Source: CSP1-4 sp963777975 (lineage in GTDB: Bacteria > Chloroflexota > Limnocylindria > Limnocylindrales > CSP1-4). From it: a stretch of 64,000 nt of DNA. The notes under the pieces were generated by a model. That model made no database searches. It was not told the origin of the DNA and was given only the letters and a program-made list of their open reading frames with translations. The position numbers and the translations under genes were made by a program. The first letter of the stretch is position 1; each line of letters starts with the position of its first letter. The DNA lies in NCBI GenBank assembly GCA_963777975.1, contig CAVZSO010000003.1, forward strand, positions 62,001 through 126,000, read 5' to 3'. Positions 57,895 through 64,000 of the stretch are shown here, one piece after another.

Positions 57895-59163
57895 TCAGGC
57901 GTCCGCGGTGACCTCGGCGAGGCGGCGCTCGAGATAGGCGAGCTCGGCCGGGTTGGCGGTCCCGGCCAGAGCCAGCCGATACGCCGCAGCCGCTTCGCGA
58001 CGGCGCCCGGCGCGCCGGAGCAGATCGGCCCTGGCGGCGTCGAGGAGGTGATAGCCGGACAGGCGACCATCGCGCGCCAGTCGGTCGATCTCGGCCAGCC
58101 CGTCGTCCGGACCGCGCGCCATGGCCAGGGCGGCCGCCCGATTGAGGTCGACGACCGGCGAAGGCGAGATCGCCCGCAGGCGGTCGTAGAGAACGACGAT
58201 GCCGGCCCAGTCGGTCGCACCAGCGATCGCCGCGCCGTCGTGCACGGCGGCGATGGCCGCCTGGAGCTGGTAGGGGCCAGACCGCCGCATCGAGGCGGCC
58301 CGCTCGAGCAAGGCCATGCCCTCGTCGATGAGGCCACGATCCCAGGTCGAGCGATCCTGCTCCTCGAGCACCACGAGCGCCCCGTTGGCATCGATGCGCG
58401 CCGGCCGGCGGGCATCGTGCAGCAGCATCAGCGAAAGCAGGCCGATGGCTTCGGGCTCGTCTGGCATCAGGTCGACCAGCAGCCGGGCCAGGCGGATGCC
58501 CTCGGCGCTCAGGTCGTGGCGGATGGCCGACTCGCCATGGCTCGCGAGGTAGCCCTCGTTGAAGACCAGGTAGAGCACCGACAGGACCGAGGCCAGCCGC
58601 TCCGGCAGCAGCGTGTCGGGTGGCACGCGGAATGGGATGCCCGCGTCGCGGATCTTGCGCTTGGCGCGCACCAGCCGCTGGGCCATCGTCACCTCGGGCA
58701 CCAGGAACGCGCGCGCGATCTCGTCGGTCTGCAGGCCACCGAGCGTGCGCAGGGTCAGGGCCACGCGACCTTCCGGCGAGAGCGCCGGGTGGCAGCAGGT
58801 GAAGATGAGCCGGAGCCGGTCATCGGGGATCACGCCATGTGCCTCGATCTCGTCGACGGTCGGGCTCCCCTGGACCAGCCGCGCCTCGGCATCGGCCTCG
58901 GCCTGCAGGACGACCTGCTTCTCGGACAGGACGCGTGCCCGCCGGAGTCGGTCGATGGCGCGGTGCCGGGCGGTGGTCGTGATCCAGGCGCCAGGGTTGT
59001 CGGGGATGCCATCGCGGGGCCAGTGCTCGAGCGCAGCCACGAACGCGTCCTGGACGGCGTCCTCGGCCAGGTCGAAGTCACCGAGGACGCGGATCAGGCC
59101 GGCGAGCGCGCGGCCGGATTCCCGTCGAAAGGCCTCTTCGACGGCCGCTCGAGCATCGCTCAT
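57895..59163 (-). CDS. ECF42-type RNA polymerase sigma factor with C-terminal TPR-like extension
   Basis: The 422-residue product has a short sigma region 2 (LGDFDLAEDAVQDAFVAALE, AWITTTARHRAIDRLRR) and region 4 (LRTLGGLQTDEIARAFLVPE, TMAQRLVRAKRKI), followed by a long helical C-terminal domain seen in the ECF42 group. That extension replaces the usual anti-sigma partner. The gene lies 30 bases after a YCII/DGPF protein gene, the standard genetic partner of ECF42. It should direct transcription of that gene or others under oxidative or membrane stress. Confidence 0.93.
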   Translation of the reverse strand: MSDARAAVEEAFRRESGRALAGLIRVLGDFDLAEDAVQDAFVAALEHWPRDGIPDNPGAWITTTARHRAIDRLRRARVLSEKQVVLQAEADAEARLVQGSPTVDEIEAHGVIPDDRLRLIFTCCHPALSPEGRVALTLRTLGGLQTDEIARAFLVPEVTMAQRLVRAKRKIRDAGIPFRVPPDTLLPERLASVLSVLYLVFNEGYLASHGESAIRHDLSAEGIRLARLLVDLMPDEPEAIGLLSLMLLHDARRPARIDANGALVVLEEQDRSTWDRGLIDEGMALLERAASMRRSGPYQLQAAIAAVHDGAAIAGATDWAGIVVLYDRLRAISPSPVVDLNRAAALAMARGPDDGLAEIDRLARDGRLSGYHLLDAARADLLRRAGRRREAAAAYRLALAGTANPAELAYLERRLAEVTADA

Positions 59164-59193
59164 GCGCCGCGACAGGGCACGCCCGGTCGGGCC

Positions 59194-59601
59194 TCAGCTC
59201 GCAGCGTCGGCGGCCCCGGCAGCGGCCATGACGGCGTCCGGCGTGGCCGACATCGGGAGCTCCCAGACGGGCCGGATCTCGATCGACCCCTGCGCCGCAC
59301 CGGGGATCAGGGCGGCCATCTCGATGGCGGTGTCGAGGTCGGGGCAATCGACGAGGTAGTAGCCCCCGAGCGCCTCCTTCGTCTCCGCGAAGGGCCCATC
59401 GCTGATGATCGTCCGCCCATCGCGCACCCGCACCGTGGTCGCGGTGGCGGTGGGTTCGAGCGCGTCACCGCCACGCATGTAGCCGCGCTCGACCGCCACG
59501 CGGGTGAACTCCCGGTAGGCGCCCAGCTCCGCCTCCTGGTCGGCCGGCGGGATCGTCGCGGGGTCGACCTCCTCGGTATAGATGAGCAAGAGGTACTGCA
59601 T
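59194..59601 (-). CDS. YCII-related (DGPF domain) protein, partner of ECF42 sigma factor
   Basis: The 135-residue product starts MQYLLLIYTEE and has the DGPFAETKEALGGYYLVDC signature that gives the domain its name. YCII-type proteins form ferredoxin-like dimers and are consistently linked to ECF42 genes, with unknown biochemical role. ATG at 59601 was chosen as the start of the conserved region; an in-frame upstream start would add about 47 residues of low quality. The upstream gap contains a TGTCAA box that fits an ECF-type -35 element. Confidence 0.9.
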   Translation of the reverse strand: MQYLLLIYTEEVDPATIPPADQEAELGAYREFTRVAVERGYMRGGDALEPTATATTVRVRDGRTIISDGPFAETKEALGGYYLVDCPDLDTAIEMAALIPGAAQGSIEIRPVWELPMSATPDAVMAAAGAADAAS

Positions 59602-59650
59602 GCTTCGGGCCTCCAGGCTCTGACGACGACCGTGCGTCGTGTGCACCATA

Positions 59651-59679
59651 GCAACGAACGGCTGGAGAGGGAATTGACA
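59651..59679 (-). promoter_or_regulatory. Possible ECF-type promoter of the YCII-sigma operon
   Basis: On the minus strand TGTCAA (59674-59679) is followed after 17 bases by CGTTGC (59651-59656), resembling the TGTCGA / CGT-type boxes proposed for ECF42 sigma factors. It would start transcription about 45 bases before the YCII ATG, allowing autoregulation. The same six bases read on the plus strand as TTGACA, so the box may serve the divergent gene instead. Confidence 0.35.
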
Positions 59680-59702
59680 GGCCCCGGCCGCTCCGTCAGA
59701 CT
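59674..59702 (+). promoter_or_regulatory. Possible promoter of the membrane protein gene at 59730
   Basis: Consensus TTGACA (59674-59679) is followed after 17 bases by CAGACT (59697-59702), a weak -10 matching three of six positions, and the ATG comes 27 bases later behind AGGAGGGAGAG. The -35 overlaps the possible ECF promoter of the opposite strand. Confidence 0.45.
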
Positions 59703-59729
59703 TCGCGAGGGCAGACGAGGAGGGAGAGC

Positions 59730-60318
59730 ATGTCAGGACCAACGACGACGCGTCGGGGTGGCGACGGACGCTGGATCGGCGGCCTCATCCTCATCCTCAT
59801 CGGGGCCGGCCTGCTGGCCGGCCAGTTCGTGCCAGACATCGGCCGCTATGCGCCCCTCGTCGTCGGCCTGGGCCTGCTCATCATCTTTCTCTTCACGCGC
59901 AACGCCGGTGCCCTCATCGGCGGCGCCATCGTGACCGGCATCGGTGTCGGGCTGCTCCTCCAGATCGCAGTTCCCGGAAGAGGGCGGCGCCTGGATCCCG
60001 CTCTGCCTCGGCCTGGGTTTCCTCGGCATCTGGGTCTTCGGCGGCCTGCTGCGGATGCCCGAGGCGCGCTTCTGGCCGCTCATCCCTGGCGGCATCCTGA
60101 CCTTCGTCGGCATCGTCGCCCTGGGCGGCCTGTCGAGCGACTTCGGTCAATACCTCTGGCCGGCCGTGCTCATCTTCATCGGGCTGGTGACCATCATCAG
60201 CAGCCTGCGACGGAAGCCCGTGGCGCCGAGCCCGACGACGGTACCCGCAGCGCTGCCCGTCGAATCGGCGGAGGGATCGGAGCAGCCGGCCGCTCTCCAG
60301 CCGCCGAGCGAGGACTGA
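59730..60318 (+). CDS. Multispanning membrane protein (DUF5668/LiaF-like), one frameshift
   Basis: About 195 residues. Several short hydrophobic helices with glycine-rich turns (GLILILIGAGLLAGQFVPD, PLVVGLGLLIIFLFTRNAGA, LIPGGILTFVGIVALGGL, LWPAVLIFIGLVTIISSL) repeat an iLIxiGxGlL pattern typical of DUF5668 and LiaF-type membrane domains. The C-terminus is a disordered tail. The two halves lie in different frames that join near 59965 (one base gained) between LLLQI and FPEEGGAWIPL. Strong AGGAGGGAGAG ribosome site. Function unknown, possibly stress sensing. Confidence 0.8.
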
Positions 60319-60328
60319 CGCCCGGACG

Positions 60329-60934
60329 ATGACGGGCCAGGCCGTGCTGCCGACCGAGGATCGGCCTCGCTGCTGGTGGAGCGGCTCGATCGCCGGCGAC
60401 CCGGCCATGGTCCGCTATCACGATGACGAGTGGGGCGTCCAGGTCCGCGATGATACGGAGCTCTTCGAGCGCCTCACGCTCGAGGCCTTCCAGGCAGGCC
60501 TCTCGTGGTCGACGATCCTGCACAAGCGAGCGGCCTTCGCGGACGCCTTTCGTGGCTTCGACCCGGCGGTCGTGGCGACGTTCGACGCGGCCGACGTGGC
60601 CCGCCTGATGGACGATGCCGGGATCGTCCGCAATCGAGCCAAGATCATGGCCACCATCGGCAACGCGCAGGCCTATCTCCGCCTGCTCGACCGCTCGCCA
60701 GGTGGCTTCGCCGGCTATCTCGACGGGTTCGTGCCGCCGCCCCCGCCCCGCCGTCCGCTCGGCTCGACGGCCGCCGACCTGCCGGCATTCACGCCGGCCG
60801 CCCTGGCACTATCCAAGGATCTCCGCAGCCAGGGATTCCGGTTCGTGGGCCCGACCATCGTCTATGCCTTCCTGCAGAGCGTCGGCTGGGTCGACGACCA
60901 CCTGCCGGGCTGCTTCCGCTATCGAGCGCCCTGA
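60329..60934 (+). CDS. tag: DNA-3-methyladenine glycosylase I
   Basis: The 201-residue enzyme excises 3-methyladenine from DNA. The order of motifs follows E. coli Tag: RCWW with the zinc cysteine, YHDDEWGV with a zinc histidine, EAFQAGLSWSTIL with the catalytic glutamate, AGIVRNRAKIMATIGNAQA, GFRFVGPTIVYAFLQSVG, and the last zinc ligands in VDDHLPGCF. It starts at an ATG 10 bases after the membrane protein gene. Its end overlaps the convergent SRPBCC-like gene by 16 bases. Confidence 0.95.
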   Translation: MTGQAVLPTEDRPRCWWSGSIAGDPAMVRYHDDEWGVQVRDDTELFERLTLEAFQAGLSWSTILHKRAAFADAFRGFDPAVVATFDAADVARLMDDAGIVRNRAKIMATIGNAQAYLRLLDRSPGGFAGYLDGFVPPPPPRRPLGSTAADLPAFTPAALALSKDLRSQGFRFVGPTIVYAFLQSVGWVDDHLPGCFRYRAP

Positions 60935-61464
60935 GGCGGCTGCGCGATGGCGCCCGGTGTCTCGATGGCCTCGCCGATCCGGTCGAGGAACCAGCGCGCG
61001 GTGCCCCGTGCGGCGAGGTTGAGGAACGCTCGATCGACGACGAGACCGGCAGACCCGCCGGGCGGGGCGTACCAGCCGTCCAGCACGAGCTCGTCGGGCA
61101 GGACCTCGAGCGCACCGGCGAAGACCGGAAAGAGCGGGGCCATGGTCGCCGAGCGCCAGGCGATCGGGACGTGCAACCCCGTCGCGGTCGTCTCGGGGGC
61201 GCCGAGGTCGACGAGGGCGGCCTTGCGAAAGATCGTGCGCTGGCTGCCCGGTCGGAGCGGCAGGCCGAGGTCGGTCTCGTAGCGACGGATACCAGGAACG
61301 TCCTGCGTCGGTGTCTCGCTCAGGGGGCGGCGGGCGTCGATGCCGATCTCGAACCCGAGCCAGGCGGCAGCATCGAGGCGCTGCCTGGCCGATTCGAGGT
61401 CGATGCGCGCGGGGCGACTGAGACGCAGGTGAACGGTCCCCGCCTCGGTGTCGAGGGCTTCCAT
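60919..61464 (-). CDS. SRPBCC-like hypothetical protein
   Basis: The 181-residue product reads as a helix-grip lipid-binding-like fold: RKAALVDLGAPE, VPIAWRSATMAPLFPVFAGA, DELVLDGWYAPPGG, VDRAFLNLAARGTARWFLDR at the C-terminal helix. The block AWRSAT...PVFAGALE resembles SRPBCC/START-type small proteins of Actinobacteria and Chloroflexota. Ligand and role unknown. It precedes a ClpP-like gene upstream on the same strand by about 130 bases that hold no other recognised gene. Confidence 0.7.
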   Translation of the reverse strand: MEALDTEAGTVHLRLSRPARIDLESARQRLDAAAWLGFEIGIDARRPLSETPTQDVPGIRRYETDLGLPLRPGSQRTIFRKAALVDLGAPETTATGLHVPIAWRSATMAPLFPVFAGALEVLPDELVLDGWYAPPGGSAGLVVDRAFLNLAARGTARWFLDRIGEAIETPGAIAQPPQGAR

Positions 61465-61594
61465 GGAGCTTCTTCCGTGACCGACGCGCCAGCGGCGCAT
61501 CCGAGTGCCATGGTCCGCCCGGAGGTCGACCCGGGCGACGTGCCATCGGTCACGCTGTGGAGAGACAGGCGGACCCAATCCGACCCTTGCCTGT

Positions 61595-62296
61595 TCAATC
61601 CTCCGCGACGGTCTCGGCGCCAGACGAGGGTGGAGTTGCCGGCAGTGCGGTTGCCGGCGGGGCAGCTGCCGGCGCCGCCACGCTCAGTGCGGTCCCATCG
61701 GCCAGCACGGACTCCACGATCTCGTCCACCAGCCCCAGGTCCAGGCACTCTTGCGGGCCGAGGAAACGGTCGCGCCCGGACCAGATGAAGCGCCGCCACC
61801 AGGCCGTGTCCTTATGGCGTGTGCGGGCGGCGAAGAGCTGCGCGACGGTTTCCTGGTAATGCTCGGCAAGATGCTGGAAGTCCTTGAAGATGCGCTCGTC
61901 GTCACCCGACAGGATCCACGAGGTCGAGTGGAGCATGAGCGTCCCGAAGCGGCCGATCGTGCGATGGTCGCCGGCCTGCAGCACGACGGCGCCCATCGAA
62001 TAGGCGTACCCGAGGACGGCGGTGTCGATGCGCACGTGGTAGTCGTGCCGCATCCGATTGATGAACTCCATCATCGCCAGGCCGTCACCGAGCGAGCCAC
62101 CGCCCGAGTTGATGTAGAGCGTGATGGGCTGATCGGCCTGCCCTTCTCGGGGCAGGGCCATGAGCAAGAGGCTGCGAAAGAGGTCCTCGGCGTGGGGAGG
62201 ATCGATGTCGGAGATGAAGTAGACGCCGGTGGCCTCGAGGGCCAGACGTCGACCCTGGGCCTCCTGGAGCAAGGCGCCGAGATCGGGCACGTGCAT
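61595..62296 (-). CDS. ClpP-family serine peptidase-like protein
   Basis: The 233-residue protein has the ClpP fold: ITLYINSGGGSLGDGLAMM, the nucleophile serine in GYAYSMGAVVLQAG, the histidine in GTLMLHSTSWIL, and a helix/strand ending with ECLDLGLVDEIVE. The C-terminal 30 residues are a proline-alanine tail. True ClpP has about 200 residues and assembles with ClpX or ClpC; this divergent form (longer loop, unusual ends) may be a stand-alone ClpP-like peptidase. No Clp ATPase gene is in the window. Confidence 0.88.
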   Translation of the reverse strand: MHVPDLGALLQEAQGRRLALEATGVYFISDIDPPHAEDLFRSLLLMALPREGQADQPITLYINSGGGSLGDGLAMMEFINRMRHDYHVRIDTAVLGYAYSMGAVVLQAGDHRTIGRFGTLMLHSTSWILSGDDERIFKDFQHLAEHYQETVAQLFAARTRHKDTAWWRRFIWSGRDRFLGPQECLDLGLVDEIVESVLADGTALSVAAPAAAPPATALPATPPSSGAETVAED

Positions 62297-62388
62297 GCGC
62301 TGGCCTCCTGACGGTCTGGCCGACCGGGATCGGCTAAGCGTACGACGGCCGGCGCGGGGCTCGCCAGCAGGGCGGCGCCGTGCCCGGC

Positions 62389-63373
62389 CTACGACATCGG
62401 CGCGGGCTCGCGGGTCCAGTCCGTCAAGACGCGGGCCGCAGGCGTCATCCGGAGCTCGCCGCCCGTCTCGACCCACCATGCGGCGAGGCCTCGGCCGCGG
62501 GCCAGGTCGCCGATGCCGCGCCGGCCTTCGAGGAACAGGGCCTTGCTCCAGACCTCCGCCCAGGCCGGATCGCTGCCGGCGACCGTCACGGCCAGCAGTC
62601 CGGCACCGCCGGGATCGCCGGTCGACGGATCGATGAGGTGGTGGACCGCTTCGCCATCCTCGAGATGCCATCGGCGGCGGGCGATCGACGACGTGCAGAC
62701 GGCGCCAGACGCGATGGCGAGGACCGCCAGCGGCGGGCCGTCCAGCCTGGGGTCCTCGATGGCGATCGACCAGCGCGGCTGGTCGAGCGGCGATCCGCGC
62801 GCGACGATGTCCCCGCCCGCTTCGATGAGGAAGCCGGTCGATGGGTCAAGGACGCCGGCCACGCGGTCTGCCGCCCAGCGCAGGGCAAGGCCCTTGCCGA
62901 TCCCGCCCAGGTCATGGGGACGGTCGAGAAGCGACCGATCGGCGCCGCGGATCTCGTCGCGTGCGACTCCCCTCCCCCCATGTCCGGGATCCCGACTCAG
63001 CGCGATCGGTGACGACTGGGTCGTCGATGTCGCCGAGGTCGGCGCCGTGGTCGCCGAGCCGCTCGAGGTCGGTGAGGATCCGGGCGTCGAAGCGACCATC
63101 GGTCGACCGTCGCGCTCGATCGGATGCGGCGATGGCCGCATAGAGGCGCCGGCTGAGCGGCAGGACGGTGTCGCGGCCGGCGAGGCGGTTGAGGGCCGTC
63201 AGCTCGCTGTCGTCCCGGTGCCGGGAGAGGGCCCGATCGACGGCGGCGAACTCCTGGCCGATCAGCATCCAGGCTCGGTCCGCGGCCGACGGAGGACCGC
63301 CATGGACCTGCAGGCGCAGCGGGGAGCCCAGGGCCCGGCCCTCGAACCGGACGACGGTCGTCGTCGCCGGCAA
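62389..63373 (-). CDS. apbE: FAD:protein FMN transferase, one frameshift
   Basis: About 327 residues. The N-terminal half (VDRALSRHRDDSELTALNRL) and C-terminal half (HDLGGIGKGLALRWAADRV, IEAGGDIVARG, HHLIDPSTGDPGG) are in adjacent frames joining near 62990 and together make the ApbE fold. The family attaches FMN to threonine in partner flavoproteins such as NqrC, RnfG or NosR. A TTG at 63373 is the only plausible start. It follows the 134-residue membrane-associated gene in an apparent operon; that neighbour or a further upstream gene could carry the FMN target. Confidence 0.87.
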
Positions 63374-63438
63374 CGCGCACGGACGGCGTCCGGTCGCCGA
63401 CCGGCGGCTGCGGCTGCGCGCGTCTCACGCTGAGCCGC

Positions 63439-63843
63439 TCAGGACGCGCCGGTCGTGGCGTGGCTGGTCGGCGTCGCACGCGAAGCGGCGCGCGCGACAC
63501 GCGGGAGCGGAACGCTGTGCGGCAGGGCCGCGGCCGACCCGCTGACCTCGCTCACGACCGCCGACAGGGCCGCCAGGCTGGCGTCGTGCACGGCCAGCGA
63601 GTCTGCGGTGCGTGCGTAGGCGTCGGCGGCGACACCGTACGCCGCGACGACACGGTCGATATCTGCGGCCAACCGGTCGTTGGCGTCGCCGAAGGCGCCG
63701 ACACCGGCCGCGACGGTCGAGCGGTGGGCGGCGAGGTCACGGTCCCGGTCAGCCTGGAGCCCGGTGACGCAGGCCAGGGACACGGCGTACAGGCCGGTCG
63801 TAGCACCGAAGACGACGGCCAGCTGGACGGGCTTGCGATCCAT
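63439..63843 (-). CDS. Hypothetical protein with N-terminal membrane segment
   Basis: The 134-residue product has one hydrophobic segment near residues 8-28 (LAVVFGATTGLYAVSLACV) and a long helical rest with several alanine-rich heptads. It is likely anchored, with the helix outside or inside. No family was recognised. ATG at 63843 overlaps the TGA of the upstream coiled-coil gene (ATGA-type TGATG junction), and the ApbE gene follows 65 bases later, so a role in an FMN-dependent membrane electron-transfer complex is possible. Confidence 0.55.
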   Translation of the reverse strand: MDRKPVQLAVVFGATTGLYAVSLACVTGLQADRDRDLAAHRSTVAAGVGAFGDANDRLAADIDRVVAAYGVAADAYARTADSLAVHDASLAALSAVVSEVSGSAAALPHSVPLPRVARAASRATPTSHATTGAS

Positions 63844-64000
63844 CAGTCGTCGTCCGCTTCGTGCTCGCCGCCCTCGCCTCCGCCGCCCGACGAACGCGTG
63901 GTCGTGCCAGCGCGGGTCTGCTTCGCTGCGGCGGCCGAGGCCGCCATCTGCCGTTGCAGCTTGGCCAGCTGCCGCTTCGCGCGCGCGAGATCAGCCCGCA
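63843..64000 (-). CDS. 3' end of a coiled-coil protein gene (5' end outside window)
   Basis: The last 51 codons are visible. They encode ARAKRQLAKLQRQMAASAAA, a basic coiled-coil segment, followed by a glycine-serine-rich, acidic tail that ends EADDD. The stop overlaps the start of the 134-residue membrane protein gene by one base, so both are translationally coupled. Function cannot be read from this fragment. Confidence 0.6.
   Translation of the reverse strand, partial: RADLARAKRQLAKLQRQMAASAAAAKQTRAGTTTRSSGGGGEGGEHEADDD

Overview
The window is 64 kb of GC-rich, gene-dense bacterial chromosome with GTG and TTG starts and many 4-bp stop/start overlaps. The gene families fit a Chloroflexota bacterium, perhaps of the Limnocylindria/Ellin6529 type: a B12-dependent ribonucleotide reductase, a very large cyclase-ATPase-TPR regulator, an S41 protease with a TYGTG motif, an ECF sigma factor paired with a YCII protein, and prolific secreted M14/S8 peptidases. 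This is an inference from gene content. No rRNA, tRNA, CRISPR array, integrase, transposase or phage gene was seen, so the window looks like core chromosome rather than a mobile island.

Layout. 1-12 kb: a plus-strand methylamine/glycine-betaine type catabolic cluster with an aldehyde dehydrogenase (cut by the window edge), an MttB-superfamily methyltransferase, a dimethylglycine-dehydrogenase-like flavoprotein, a four-subunit sarcosine-oxidase-like complex in the order alpha-gamma-beta-delta, and an iron alcohol dehydrogenase. Small stress genes (truncated hemoglobin, AAC(2')-like acetyltransferase) are inserted in it. 12-22.5 kb: minus-strand housekeeping genes (TPR protein, nicotinate phosphoribosyltransferase, M1-like membrane peptidase, YbjN-like protein, glgC, M23 peptidase, prepilin peptidase, leucyl aminopeptidase). 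22.6-26.7 kb: adenosine deaminase, HAD phosphatase, NYN protein and the CcsA cytochrome c assembly factor. 26.7-33.5 kb: a MoxR-DUF58-BatA operon and a 1172-residue cyclase/AAA/TPR regulator. 33.5-37.5 kb: class II ribonucleotide reductase with two NrdR boxes, a consensus promoter, a structured leader, a stand-alone copy of its C-terminal zinc ribbon, and an intrinsic terminator. 37.5-46 kb: small detoxification and repair genes, an amidohydrolase, a WYL regulator, and a decayed stretch at 39.4-40.7 kb. 46-49 kb: a DEAD-box helicase operon and tandem J-domain paralogues. 49-55 kb: two tandem M14 carboxypeptidases sharing a 630-bp identical 3' segment, followed by a subtilisin. 55-64 kb: a PD-(D/E)XK-like protein, S41 protease, ECF sigma factor with YCII partner, Tag glycosylase, ClpP-like protease and ApbE.

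At least 20 otherwise well-conserved genes or gene segments need a one-base correction to read through, and most of these are single-base gains. The even spread over housekeeping genes suggests assembly indels rather than mass pseudogenisation. Affected genes are reported as single loci with the approximate break point. Broken gene models should not be read as biology until raw reads are checked.

The most interesting signals are the free-standing NrdJ zinc-ribbon protein beside nrdJ, the structured nrdJ leader without a recognisable B12 box, the gene-conversion-like identity between the M14 paralogues, an operator dyad lying exactly between the -35 and -10 of the first J-domain gene, and the S41 protease lacking its catalytic lysine.
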